A stretch of 64,000 bases of DNA from Nocardioides sp. Soil774 (GTDB taxonomy: Bacteria; Actinomycetota; Actinomycetes; Propionibacteriales; Nocardioidaceae). Location: contig NZ_LMSM01000006.1 of assembly GCF_001428125.1 (NCBI RefSeq), forward strand, positions 420,269 to 484,268. The letters run 5' to 3'. The position numbers were made by a program, and so were the translations under genes. The notes beneath the pieces were generated by a model. That model worked only from the letters and a program-made list of their open reading frames with translations, searched no databases and had not been told where the DNA came from. This document shows, in pieces, positions 45,765 through 54,680 of the stretch; position 1 is the stretch's first letter; every line of letters starts with the position of its first letter.

Positions 45765-46528
45765 ACCCACCCGAGACGAGCGGCCTGCCGGGCTGGCTCG
45801 GGCCGGTCGTCGAGGCGGCCTCCACGATCACCGTCCACGAGCTGACCCGCTTCATGCCGCCGGAGGACGCCGACGCACGGCGGGGAGCGGTGCTGATGGT
45901 CTTCGCCGACCGCGACGACGACCCCACTGGCCCCGACGACCTCGCCCACCGCGGCGAGCTGCTGCTCACCGAGCGGGCCCACCACATGCGCTCGCACCCC
46001 GGCCAGGTGTCGTTCCCGGGCGGCTCGCTCGACGAGGGCGAGACCGCGCGCGAGGCGGCGCTGCGCGAGGCGCACGAGGAGATCGGCCTCGACCCCGCGG
46101 AGGTCGAGGTCTTCGGCGAGCTGCCCGAGCTGTGGCTGCCGCCGAGCAACTTCGCGGTGACCCCGGTCCTGGGCTACTGGCGCGACCGCGGGCAGGTGCG
46201 CATCGCGAGCCCCGACGAGGTGCACGAGATCCACCACGTCGCGATCGCCGAGCTGCTCGACCCGCAGCACCGGATCAACGTGCGCCACCCCAGCGGCTGG
46301 ACCGGTCCGGGCTTCCTGATCGGCCCCGACAAGGACGTCATCCTGTGGGGCTTCACCGCCGGCATCATCGCCCGGCTCTTCTCCTACCTCGGGTGGGTCG
46401 AGGACTGGGACCGGGCGCGGGTGCGTGACCTGCCCGACCACATGCTGCAAGGTGAGCCTCGACAGTCCGACCTGGCACCTGACCCCAGGCCGAACAACGC
46501 CAGCCCCAACACCCGGCTCGAGGAGTAG
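45761..46528 (+). CDS. CoA pyrophosphatase-type NUDIX hydrolase (Rv3672c-like)
   Basis: 255 residues. The CoA-branch signature LLTERAHHMRSHPGQVSFPG precedes a complete Nudix box, GGSLDEGETAREAALREAHE with EIGL directly after. Enzymes of this branch split CoA and its derivatives into 4'-phosphopantetheine and 3',5'-ADP. The GTG start overlaps the thioredoxin gene stop, and marP follows after two bases, so nth to marP is one coupled unit. Confidence 0.92.
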   Translation: MNPPETSGLPGWLGPVVEAASTITVHELTRFMPPEDADARRGAVLMVFADRDDDPTGPDDLAHRGELLLTERAHHMRSHPGQVSFPGGSLDEGETAREAALREAHEEIGLDPAEVEVFGELPELWLPPSNFAVTPVLGYWRDRGQVRIASPDEVHEIHHVAIAELLDPQHRINVRHPSGWTGPGFLIGPDKDVILWGFTAGIIARLFSYLGWVEDWDRARVRDLPDHMLQGEPRQSDLAPDPRPNNASPNTRLEE

Positions 46529-46530
46529 CG

Positions 46531-47706
46531 ATGAACGTCCTCGACTGGTGCCTGGTCGCACTCGTGGGGATCTACGCCCTCTCCGGCTACTGGCAGGGCT
46601 TCATCACCGGCGCCTGCGCCACCGCCGGCCTCCTCCTCGGCGGCCTGCTGGGCATCTGGGCCGCGCCGCTCGCGCTCGGCGACGCGGCGCCGTCGCTGTG
46701 GGTGTCGCTGGGTGCGCTCTTCATCGTGATCATCTCCGCCTCGCTCGGCCAGGCGCTCTTCCAGTACGTCGGCGCCCGCATCCGCGACCGCATCACCTGG
46801 CAGCCGGTCCGGGCCGTCGACGCCATCGGCGGGTCGGCGCTGAGCGCGGTCGCGGTGCTGCTGGTGGCGTGGGCGCTGGGCGTCGCGGTGTCCGGCACCC
46901 GCATCGGTGGCATCACCCCGCTGGTGCGTGACTCCACGATCCTGGCCCGCGTCGACGAGACGCTGCCGCCCGACTCCGGCCGGGTCCTGCAGACCTTCAA
47001 CAACGTCGTCGGCACGACCTTCTTCCCGCGCTACCTCGAGCCCTTCGCCCCCGAGCGCATCGTCGCGGTCAAGCCGGGCGACCCGCGCATGCTAACCGAC
47101 CCCGACGTGATGGCCGCCGAGGCCAGCGTGGTCAAGGTGCGCGGCGCCAACGGCTGCGGCAGCGGCGTCGAGGGATCGGGCTTCTTCTACGCCCCGGGCC
47201 GGCTGATGACCAACGCCCACGTCGTGGCCGGCGTGACCCGCCCGGAGGTCGAGGTGGCCGGCTCCACGGTGGTCGCCTCGGTCGTGCTCTACGACCCCGA
47301 CCTCGACATCGCGGTGCTCGCCGTCCCCGACGTCGGCGTGCCGCGGCTCGCGCTCGACACCGAGGCCGGGCCGCGCGACCCGGTCGCCGTCCTCGGCTAC
47401 CCCCAGGACGGCCCCTACGACGTGCAGTCGGGCCGGATCCGCTCCGAGCAGCGCCTGCGCTCGCCCGACATCTACGGCGACGGCACCGTCATCCGCCAGG
47501 TCTACTCGCTGCGCGCGCTCATCCGGCCCGGCAACTCCGGTGGCCCCATCGTCACCTCGTCGGGCGAGGTCGCCGGCCTGGTGTTCGCAGCGTCGGTGAG
47601 CGACCAGGACACCGGCTACGCGCTGACCGCGAGCCAGCTCGCGGAGTCCGCGGCGCAGGGCCTCACGCGCGAGGCGCCGGTCGACACCGGCACCTGCGTG
47701 CGCTGA
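46531..47706 (+). CDS. marP: Membrane serine protease MarP
   Basis: 391 residues: four membrane segments in the first ~120 residues (colicin V-like domain), then an extracytoplasmic chymotrypsin-type protease. The triad is His230 (TNAHVV), Asp259 (DLDIAVL) and Ser336 (RPGNSGGP). Cys209 and Cys389 correspond to the activating disulfide of the Mycobacterium tuberculosis enzyme (Rv3671c), which protects against acid and oxidative stress; the thioredoxin-like gene upstream suits this chemistry. Confidence 0.94.
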   Translation: MNVLDWCLVALVGIYALSGYWQGFITGACATAGLLLGGLLGIWAAPLALGDAAPSLWVSLGALFIVIISASLGQALFQYVGARIRDRITWQPVRAVDAIGGSALSAVAVLLVAWALGVAVSGTRIGGITPLVRDSTILARVDETLPPDSGRVLQTFNNVVGTTFFPRYLEPFAPERIVAVKPGDPRMLTDPDVMAAEASVVKVRGANGCGSGVEGSGFFYAPGRLMTNAHVVAGVTRPEVEVAGSTVVASVVLYDPDLDIAVLAVPDVGVPRLALDTEAGPRDPVAVLGYPQDGPYDVQSGRIRSEQRLRSPDIYGDGTVIRQVYSLRALIRPGNSGGPIVTSSGEVAGLVFAASVSDQDTGYALTASQLAESAAQGLTREAPVDTGTCVR

Positions 47707-47725
47707 GGCGTCGTACGAGCCTCAG
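47703..47725. terminator. Bidirectional terminator spanning both stop codons
   Basis: CTGAGGC (47703-47709) and GCCTCAG (47719-47725) flank the self-complementary TCGTACGA, so a near-continuous hairpin forms. It contains the stop codons of marP and of the convergent holin-like gene. Confidence 0.6.
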
Positions 47726-48141
47726 CCCTTGCCCTTGAGGGCCTGCGGGATCTGCTTGCCCTGCTCGATCGCGCGCTCGGGCGCCTTCACCTGCTTGACC
47801 TGCTTGAGGCCGATGAAGGCGAGCAGGCCGGCGATGAGGAGGTAGAGGCCGAAGACGATCAGGAAGGCCCAGTGCAGGTCGAGGCCCGCGCCGTTCCAGT
47901 GGATGAAGTAGGCGATCGACACCGACAGCATGATCACGGCGAGCAGGCCGAGGAACGCCGCGCCGGCGAAGAGGCCGATGCCGACGCCGCCGTGCTTGAC
48001 GCTGACCTTGATCTCGCTCTTGGCCAGCTGGATCTCCTTGGAGATCAGCGTCGAGATGTCGCGCTGCGCGTCCATGACGAGCTTGCCGATCGTCGGGTCG
48101 CCCTGGAGATCGGTGCCGGGCTTGACCGGTTCGGTTGCCAT
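47722..48141 (-). CDS. Phage-holin-like DUF1469-type membrane protein (Rv3669-like)
   Basis: 139 residues. A charged N-terminal helix (LVMDAQRDISTLISKEIQL) precedes two membrane segments (about 53-78 and 88-112) and a basic Gln/Lys-rich tail. Proteins of this kind are chromosomal actinobacterial membrane proteins; the holin name is from fold similarity and does not imply a phage. The position beside marP matches mycobacteria. ATG 48141 begins the conserved part. Confidence 0.85.
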   Translation of the reverse strand: MATEPVKPGTDLQGDPTIGKLVMDAQRDISTLISKEIQLAKSEIKVSVKHGGVGIGLFAGAAFLGLLAVIMLSVSIAYFIHWNGAGLDLHWAFLIVFGLYLLIAGLLAFIGLKQVKQVKAPERAIEQGKQIPQALKGKG

Positions 48142-48301
48142 GGAGCTTGTCCTTCGGTGTACGCCGGGGGCTGAGTGCGTCGACCCTACCAACGGCCCCG
48201 TCTACACTGGGGCCTCAGGTGAGCCGGGAAGTCTGGTCGGCCCGCGGCGTGTCGTCGCGGTCAGTAGTTACCCCGCCGACCCCCGAAGGATGCGCCCGCG
48301 C

Positions 48302-49687
48302 ATGACCTCCCCCCCGAAGAACCCGCACGAGCCCGGCATCGACGTCGACGACGACCTGTGGGAGTCCGGCCCGGTCTACAGCGCCAGCAACCGCCCACTG
48401 GCGCGCCTGGTCGCGCGACCGGTGCGCGAGTTCCTCCGGGTCGAGGCGGCCGGCTCGCTGCTGCTGATGCTCGCCGCGGTGGTCGCGCTGGTGTGGGCCA
48501 ACAGCCCGTGGGCGTCGTCGTACGACGCGCTGTGGCACACCCACCTCGTGCTCGACGTGGGCCCGCTGCACCTCGACGAGTCGCTGCAGCACTGGGTCAA
48601 CGACGCGCTGATGGTGATCTTCTTCTTCGTGGTCGGGCTCGAGATCAAGTACGAGCTGGTCAACGGCGACCTGCGCGACCCCCGCACGGCCGCGCTGCCG
48701 ATCGTCGCCGCCGTCGGCGGGATGGCCGTGCCGGCGCTGCTCTACGTCGCGCTCAACCCGCCGGGCAGCGAGGGCAACGCCGGCTGGGGCATCCCGATGG
48801 CGACCGACATCGCCTTCGCGGTCGGTGTGCTCGGCGTGCTGGGCAGGAGGATCCCGTCGGCGGCCCGGCTCTTCCTGCTGACCCTGGCGATCGTCGACGA
48901 CATCGGCGCGATCCTGGTGATCGCGGTGTTCTACACCAGCGACCTGTCGCTGGGCTGGCTCGCGATCGCGATCGGCCTGCTCGCCCTGATGGTGGTCGCG
49001 CGACGGCTGCGGATCTGGACGGTCGTGGTCTACGCCGTCCTCGGCGTCGGCGTCTGGTTCGCCCTGCTCGAGTCGGGCGTGCACGCCACCCTGGCCGGCG
49101 TCGCGATCGGCCTGCTCGCACCGGCCACCTCCCTGCTCAACGAGGAGGTCGCCCGCGGCTACGCCACCGAGGCGCTGCGCGACCGTCGCCTCGACCCCGA
49201 CGAGCTGGACAAGATGCGGTTCCTGCTCAAGGAGTCGGTCTCCGTGGTCGAGCGGCTGCAGAGCTCGCTGCACCCGGTGTCGGCCTACGTCGTGCTCCCC
49301 GTCTTCGCGCTCGCCAACGCCGGCGTCGAGCTGGGCGCCTTCGGGAAGGTCTTCACCGAGCCCGTCGGCGTCGGCATCGTGCTGGGCCTCGTGCTCGGCA
49401 AGCCGGTCGGCATCTTCCTGGCCTCGTTCGTCGCCGTACGCCTCGGGCTGGGCAGGCTGCCCGAGGACACCACCTGGCCGATGCTGCTGGGCCTCGGCGC
49501 CGTCGGCGGCATCGGCTTCACGGTGTCGATCTTCATCGCCGGGCTGTCGTTCCCGGGCGCCGACCTGCTGACCGAGGAGGCGAAGATCGCGATCCTGCTG
49601 GCCTCGCTGGTCGCGGCGGTGGTCGGCGTGCTGGTGCTGCTGGCGGCCACGCGGCGTACGTCCGACGCGGCGGAGCCGGCCGCCTGA
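48302..49687 (+). CDS. nhaA: Na+/H+ antiporter NhaA
   Basis: 461 residues, about 12 membrane segments. The ion-binding aspartate pair is in LAIVDDIGAILVIA; the preceding ATDIAFAVGVL and the early FFFVVGLEIKYEL are hallmark segments; a hydrophilic loop (residues about 280-310) separates the halves. It exports sodium for protons in alkaline or salty conditions. ATG 48302 is chosen with GAAGGA upstream; ATG 48290, in frame, is an alternative. Confidence 0.94.
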   Translation: MTSPPKNPHEPGIDVDDDLWESGPVYSASNRPLARLVARPVREFLRVEAAGSLLLMLAAVVALVWANSPWASSYDALWHTHLVLDVGPLHLDESLQHWVNDALMVIFFFVVGLEIKYELVNGDLRDPRTAALPIVAAVGGMAVPALLYVALNPPGSEGNAGWGIPMATDIAFAVGVLGVLGRRIPSAARLFLLTLAIVDDIGAILVIAVFYTSDLSLGWLAIAIGLLALMVVARRLRIWTVVVYAVLGVGVWFALLESGVHATLAGVAIGLLAPATSLLNEEVARGYATEALRDRRLDPDELDKMRFLLKESVSVVERLQSSLHPVSAYVVLPVFALANAGVELGAFGKVFTEPVGVGIVLGLVLGKPVGIFLASFVAVRLGLGRLPEDTTWPMLLGLGAVGGIGFTVSIFIAGLSFPGADLLTEEAKIAILLASLVAAVVGVLVLLAATRRTSDAAEPAA

Positions 49688-49694
49688 CTCCGAG

Positions 49695-49736
49695 CGTCAT
49701 ACGAACCCGCACCGATAGGTGCGGGTTCGTATGACG
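49695..49736. terminator. Very strong bidirectional terminator
   Basis: A perfect 19-bp stem, CGTCATACGAACCCGCACC with its complement, around a GATA tetraloop, between the convergent nhaA and acs genes. It is the longest perfect hairpin seen in the window. Confidence 0.85.
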
Positions 49737-49770
49737 GATCGCGTGGAGCGCGGGGAGAGAGCGTCAGGAC

Positions 49771-51738
49771 TCAGTCCTCGGAGGCGGCCGAGCCCTCCTT
49801 GCCCTTGATCAGGTCCATCACCGTCGAGTCGGCGAGGGTGGTCACGTCGCCGACCTCGCGGTGCTCGGCGACGTCCTTGAGCAGGCGGCGCATGATCTTG
49901 CCGGAGCGGGTCTTGGGCAGCTCGGGCACGACCATGATCTGGCGCGGCTTGGCGATCGCGCCGATCTCCTTCTGCACGTGCTTGCGCAGCTCCTCGACGA
50001 TGTCGGGTCCGCCGTCGCCGGCAGCCTCGCGCAGGATCACGAAGGCACACACCGCCTGGCCGGTGGTCTCGTCGGCCGCGCCGACCACGGCCGCCTCGGC
50101 GACCTTGGGGTGCGACACGAGCGCCGACTCGATCTCGGTGGTGGACAGGCGGTGGCCGGAGACGTTCATGACGTCGTCGACGCGCCCGAGCAGCCAGATG
50201 TCGCCGTCCTCGTCGAGCTTGGCGCCGTCGCCGGCGAAGTAGAGGCCCTCCCAGCGCGACCAGTAGGTGTCCTTGAAGCGCTGGTCGTCGCCCCACAGCG
50301 TGCGGAGCATCGCGGGCCACGGCTCGCGGATCACGAGGTAGCCGCCGTTGCCGTTGCCCACCGACTCCGCGTCGTCGTTGACCACGTCGATCGCCACACC
50401 GGGCAGGGCCTTCATCGCCGACCCGGGCTTGCCGGCGGTGACGCCGGGCAGCGGGCTGATGAGGATCTGGCCGGTCTCGGTCTGCCACCACGTGTCGACG
50501 ATCGGGCAGCGCTCGCCGCCGATGACCTCGCGGTACCACATGTAGGCCTCGGGGTTGATCGGCTCACCGACCGAGCCGAGGAGCCGCAGCGAGGAGAGGT
50601 CGTAGGCGTCGGGGACCTCGCGGCCCTGCTTCATGAAGGTGCGGATCGCGGTGGGTGCGGTGTAGAAGATCGAGACCTTGTAGTCCTGGATGATCTGCCA
50701 CCAGCGGCCCTTCTCGGGCGTGCCCTCGTACATCACCTGGGTCGCGCCGTTGGCGAGCGGGCCGTAGGCCATGTAGGAGTGGCCGGTCACCCAGCCGACG
50801 TCGGCGGTGCACCAGTAGACGTCGTCGTCCTTGAGGTCGAAGACCGACCAGTGGGTGTACGACGTCCCGGTGAGGTAGCCGCCGGTGGTGTGCAGGATGC
50901 CCTTGGGCTTGCCGGTGGTGCCGGAGGTGTACATGACGTAGAGCGGGTGCTCGGAGTCGTGCATCTCGGGCTCGTGCTCGGCAGAGGCGCCGTCGACGAC
51001 GTCGTGCCACCACACGTCGCGCGCGTCGTCCCACGCGACGTCCTGGCCGGTGCGGCGTACGACGAGCACGTGGCGCACCAGGTCGCCGGTCTTCTCCACG
51101 GCCTCGTCGACGGCGGGCTTGAGGGCGCTGGCGGCACCGCGGCGGTAGCCGCCGTCGGAGGTGATGACGACGTGGGCCTCGCAGTCGGTGACGCGCGAGG
51201 CGAGCGCGTCGGCGGAGAAGCCGCCGAACACGACGGTGTGGGGGGCGCCGAGGCGGGCGCAGGCGAGCATCGCGACGACGACCTCGGGGATCATCGGCAT
51301 GTAGATCGCGACGCGGTCGCCCTTCTGCACGCCGAGGTCGGTCAGCGCGTTGGCGGCCTTCGACACCTCGTCCTTGAGCTGGGCGTAGGTGATGTCGCGA
51401 GTGTCGTCGTCCGGTTCACCCACCCAGTGGATGGCGACCTTGTCTCCGTTGCCGGCCGCGACGTGGCGGTCCACGCAGTTGACCGAGGCGTTGAGGGTGC
51501 CGCCGACGAACCACTTGGCGAACGGCGGGTCCGTCCAGTCGAGGACCTGGTCCCACTTCGTGCCCCAGTCGAGCCGCTCGGCGGCCTCGGCCCAGAACGC
51601 CTCGCGGTCGGCGTCGGCGCGGGCGTAGGCCTCCTCCTTGACGTTGGCGGCGGCCGCCAGCTCGGCGGGGGGCTCGAAGCGGCGCTCCTCGCGCGACAGG
51701 TTGGACAGGGCCGGACTCTTCGGGGACTGCTCGGACAA
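49771..51738 (-). CDS. acs: Acetyl-CoA synthetase
   Basis: Activates acetate to acetyl-CoA through acetyl-AMP. 655 residues, the family length. The AMP-binding loop [10 protein letters not shown] lies near residue 255, WWQTETG near 405, and the acetylatable lysine is in [10 protein letters not shown] near the C terminus. The start is read as TTG 51738 because AGGAGAGA lies six bases upstream and the protein then begins at the normal place; no nearby ATG or GTG fits as well. It lies downstream of the acetate permease. Confidence 0.94.
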   Translation of the reverse strand: MSEQSPKSPALSNLSREERRFEPPAELAAAANVKEEAYARADADREAFWAEAAERLDWGTKWDQVLDWTDPPFAKWFVGGTLNASVNCVDRHVAAGNGDKVAIHWVGEPDDDTRDITYAQLKDEVSKAANALTDLGVQKGDRVAIYMPMIPEVVVAMLACARLGAPHTVVFGGFSADALASRVTDCEAHVVITSDGGYRRGAASALKPAVDEAVEKTGDLVRHVLVVRRTGQDVAWDDARDVWWHDVVDGASAEHEPEMHDSEHPLYVMYTSGTTGKPKGILHTTGGYLTGTSYTHWSVFDLKDDDVYWCTADVGWVTGHSYMAYGPLANGATQVMYEGTPEKGRWWQIIQDYKVSIFYTAPTAIRTFMKQGREVPDAYDLSSLRLLGSVGEPINPEAYMWYREVIGGERCPIVDTWWQTETGQILISPLPGVTAGKPGSAMKALPGVAIDVVNDDAESVGNGNGGYLVIREPWPAMLRTLWGDDQRFKDTYWSRWEGLYFAGDGAKLDEDGDIWLLGRVDDVMNVSGHRLSTTEIESALVSHPKVAEAAVVGAADETTGQAVCAFVILREAAGDGGPDIVEELRKHVQKEIGAIAKPRQIMVVPELPKTRSGKIMRRLLKDVAEHREVGDVTTLADSTVMDLIKGKEGSAASED

Positions 51739-51778
51739 GGCTCTCTCCTGGTGCGGGGCACGTGCTGGGGTGATGGGG

Positions 51779-51822
51779 GTGACCCCCTCGCCGAACCTAC
51801 TCCGGCTCGACGAGGGGGTCAC
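51779..51822 (-). terminator. Hairpin between actP and acs
   Basis: GTGACCCCCTCG (51779-51790) and CGAGGGGGTCAC (51811-51822) form a 12-bp stem with a 20-base loop, four bases after the actP stop in the direction of transcription. It may terminate or attenuate before acs, allowing separate expression. Confidence 0.6.
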
Positions 51823-51825
51823 GGG

Positions 51826-53460
51826 TCAGTGCTGGACGGCCTGCTCGGCGCCGGCGCCGGTGAGGGCGCGGACCTCGAGCTCGGTGTAGCGCTCCTCCGC
51901 CGACGGCTCCTTCGACGTGATGCTCCCGAGGTAGCCGAGGAGGAAGCCGAGCGGGATCGACACGATGCCGGGGTTCTCCAGCGGGAACCACGAGATGTCG
52001 ATGCTGGTCGGCAGCAGCGAGAGGTTCTTGCCGGTGATCGGGTCGAGTCCCTTGCCGGACACGACCGGGCTGAAGATCACCAGGCCGACCGACGAGATGA
52101 GCCCGCCGTAGATGCTCCAGAGCGCTCCGCGGGTGTTGAAGCGGCGCCAGAACATGTTGTAGATGATGGCCGGCAGGTTGGCCGACGCCGCGACCGCGAA
52201 GGCCAGGGCGACGAGGAAGGCGATGTTGAGCTTCTGCGCCGGGATCGCCAGGACGATCGCGACCAGGCCGATGACGCCCGCCGCGATCCGCGAGACGCGG
52301 ATCTCCTGCTCCTCCGACGCCGTGCCGTCCTTCATCACCGAGTTGTAGATGTCGTGGGCCACCGACACCGACGAGGTCAGCGTCAGGCCCGCGACCACGG
52401 CGAGGATCGTCGCGAACGCGACCGCCGCGATCAGTGCCAGCAGCACCGCGCCGCCGGTCGAGCCCGGCCCACCGCCCGCGGCCTCGGCGAGCAGCGGCGA
52501 GGCCAGGTTGCCGCCCGACGCGGCCACCTCGGCGTACGCGTCCTTGTCGAGCAGGGCCGCGGCACCGAAGCCGAGGACCAGCGTGAACAGGTAGAACGCG
52601 CCGATCAGGCCGATCGCCCACAGCACCGACTTGCGCGCGTCCCGCGAGGTCGGGGTCGTGTAGAAGCGGATCAGGATGTGCGGCAGGCCCGCCGTGCCGA
52701 GCACCAGGGCGATGGCCAGGGAGATGAAGTCGATCTTCTTGTGCAGCTCGGGGCCGTACTTCAAGCCCGGCTCGAGGAACGCCTGGCCCTTGCCGCTGTT
52801 GGTGGCGGCGGTGCCAAGGAGCTCGGAGAGGTTGAAGCCGAACTTGGCGAGCACGATCACCACGATCAGCGCGGAGCCGATCATCAGCAGCACGGCCTTG
52901 ACGATCTGCACCCAGGTCGTGCCCTTCATGCCGCCGACGGTGACGTAGAAGATCATCAGCGCGCCCACGAAGAAGATCGTCAGGTTCTTCAGCGCCTCGC
53001 TCTGCACGCCGAGCAGCAGGGCCACGAGAGCGCCCGCGCCGACCATCTGGGCGAGGAGGTAGAAGATCGAGACGACCACGGTGGAGGTGGCCGCCGCCAT
53101 GCGCACCGGCTTCTGCTTCATCCGGTAGGCCAGCTGGTCGGCCATCGTGTAGCGACCGGAGTTGCGCAGCACCTCCGCGACGAGCAGCAGGGCGACCAGC
53201 CACGCGACGAGGAAGCCGATGGAGTAGAGGAAGCCGTCGTAGCCCGACAGCGCGATCGCGCCGGAGATGCCCAGGAACGAGGCGGCCGACATGTAGTCGC
53301 CGCCGATGGCGAGACCGTTCTGGAAGCCGGAGAACCCACGTCCGCCGGCGTAGTGGTCGGCCGCGCCGGAGGAGTTGCGACTGGCCCAGATGGTGATGCC
53401 GACGGTGATCGCGACGACGCCGAGGAACAGCGCCGTGGTGAGGATCTGGTGGCCTTCCAT
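51826..53460 (-). CDS. actP: Cation/acetate symporter ActP
   Basis: 544 residues, sodium:solute symporter family with about 13 membrane segments. GGRGFSGFQNGLAIGGDYMS near residue 38 is the characteristic first-helix motif, and VGGMKGTTWVQIVKA is also conserved. It imports acetate for acs downstream. ATG 53460 follows GGAGG by nine bases and is two bases after the DUF485 gene. Confidence 0.94.
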   Translation of the reverse strand: MEGHQILTTALFLGVVAITVGITIWASRNSSGAADHYAGGRGFSGFQNGLAIGGDYMSAASFLGISGAIALSGYDGFLYSIGFLVAWLVALLLVAEVLRNSGRYTMADQLAYRMKQKPVRMAAATSTVVVSIFYLLAQMVGAGALVALLLGVQSEALKNLTIFFVGALMIFYVTVGGMKGTTWVQIVKAVLLMIGSALIVVIVLAKFGFNLSELLGTAATNSGKGQAFLEPGLKYGPELHKKIDFISLAIALVLGTAGLPHILIRFYTTPTSRDARKSVLWAIGLIGAFYLFTLVLGFGAAALLDKDAYAEVAASGGNLASPLLAEAAGGGPGSTGGAVLLALIAAVAFATILAVVAGLTLTSSVSVAHDIYNSVMKDGTASEEQEIRVSRIAAGVIGLVAIVLAIPAQKLNIAFLVALAFAVAASANLPAIIYNMFWRRFNTRGALWSIYGGLISSVGLVIFSPVVSGKGLDPITGKNLSLLPTSIDISWFPLENPGIVSIPLGFLLGYLGSITSKEPSAEERYTELEVRALTGAGAEQAVQH

Positions 53461-53462
53461 GG

Positions 53463-53831
53463 TCAGAGACCTCCGTTGTCGGCACGCCCGTCGAGCGTGC
53501 GGTGGTAGTCCTCGGTCAGCTGGCGGGCCAGCGGGTCGAGGTGGGTGTTGGAGTAGCGGCTGTAGAGGAAGGCGATGAGGAACGTCGTCAGGAACTGCAG
53601 CAGCCCGAAGACCAGCGCGACGTTGATGTTGCCGGCGACCTTCGTGCTCATGAAGTCGTGGGCGAACATCGACAGCAGGACGTAGAGGGCGTACCAGGCC
53701 AGGAACGCGGCCGTGGCCGGGATGATGAACTTGCGATAGCGGCCGCGGAGCTCGGCGAACTCCGGTCGTGCCGACAACTCGTCGTAGACGGGGTCGTGGC
53801 GCGCGGCCTGATCGTGGGCGTCGTGTGTCAC
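53463..53831 (-). CDS. DUF485 membrane protein (YjcH-like)
   Basis: 122 residues. A polar N terminus with FAELRGRYRKFIIPATAAFL is followed by two membrane segments (about 40-60 and 72-95). Such proteins are nearly always encoded directly upstream of actP, as here, and are thought to help the symporter. GTG 53831 is selected because GGAAGGA sits seven bases before it. Confidence 0.9.
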   Translation of the reverse strand: MTHDAHDQAARHDPVYDELSARPEFAELRGRYRKFIIPATAAFLAWYALYVLLSMFAHDFMSTKVAGNINVALVFGLLQFLTTFLIAFLYSRYSNTHLDPLARQLTEDYHRTLDGRADNGGL

Positions 53832-53993
53832 GTCAGGGTCCTTCCGGGCATGGCCACCGGGTGTGACCGCCGTCACCGTGACACCGGTCGCGACCGGGCG
53901 GGGAGGGGCACGCACGCCCGGGTCGGCCGATGGGCGTACGCCGTCGCCCAACGGTGGGTGCCACGCGACGAGCGGTCGTGGGACGCTTCGCCC

Positions 53994-54680
53994 GTGGACG
54001 ACGACATCTCACCGCGCCGGGCGGCGCAGACACTGGGCATCACGTGGGTCCTGATCCTGCTGGGCGTGCTCGCCGTGGGGTGGGTGCTCACGCACCCGCT
54101 GCAGTCGACGGTGGACCCCTGGGACAACAGCGTGAACCGCTGGTTCGAGGACCACCGCACCTCCGGGCTCGACGTGGCGGCCGACATCGGCAGCAAGGTC
54201 GCCGACACGATCATCGGCCTCGCGCTGGCGCTCGTCCTCGCGATCGTGGTCTCCCGCAAGGTGCGCAGCTGGCGGCCGGCCATCTACTACGCCGTCCTCG
54301 TCGGGCCGACGCTGGCGCTCTACCTCATCGTCACCGCGCTCGTCCCGCGCGACCGGCCGCCGGTGAAGATCCTCGACCCCGGGCTGGTGCCCGACCACAG
54401 CTTCCCGTCGGGCCACGTCTTCACCTCGATCGTCGTCTACTGCGCGACCGCGCTGCTCCTCAACGCCTACTTCCCGCGGTGGCGCAGCTGGACCTGGCTG
54501 CTGTTCCTCGTGCCGCTCGTCGTGGCGCCGTCGCGGCTCTACCAGGGGGCGCACCACCCGACCGACGTGATGACGAGCCTGCTGTTCGCGCCGATCTGGG
54601 TCGCGGTCGTGGCGCACGTCCTGCTGCCCGAGCCGGCCGCCCGGGAGGACGACCGCTCGCCTGACATGGTGGGGGCATGA
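53994..54680 (+). CDS. PAP2-family membrane phosphatase
   Basis: 228 residues with about six membrane segments. Motifs of the PAP2 superfamily are in order: PRDRPP near residue 119, FPSGHVFTS near residue 137 and SRLYQGAHHPTD near residue 182, which contain the catalytic histidines. Substrate is probably a lipid phosphate such as undecaprenyl pyrophosphate or phosphatidic acid. GTG 53994 is the best start; the frame stays open upstream. Its stop overlaps the next gene by four bases. Confidence 0.88.
   Translation: MDDDISPRRAAQTLGITWVLILLGVLAVGWVLTHPLQSTVDPWDNSVNRWFEDHRTSGLDVAADIGSKVADTIIGLALALVLAIVVSRKVRSWRPAIYYAVLVGPTLALYLIVTALVPRDRPPVKILDPGLVPDHSFPSGHVFTSIVVYCATALLLNAYFPRWRSWTWLLFLVPLVVAPSRLYQGAHHPTDVMTSLLFAPIWVAVVAHVLLPEPAAREDDRSPDMVGA

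Noticed and set aside
47722..48141. Prophage holin
   Set aside because: No phage genes surround it. The protein is the chromosomal DUF1469-type family found beside marP in other actinobacteria.
49861..53508. 1215-codon plus-strand open frame opposite acs and actP
   Set aside because: Both genes on the minus strand have complete motifs and clear starts. The opposite frame is low-complexity and antisense to them.
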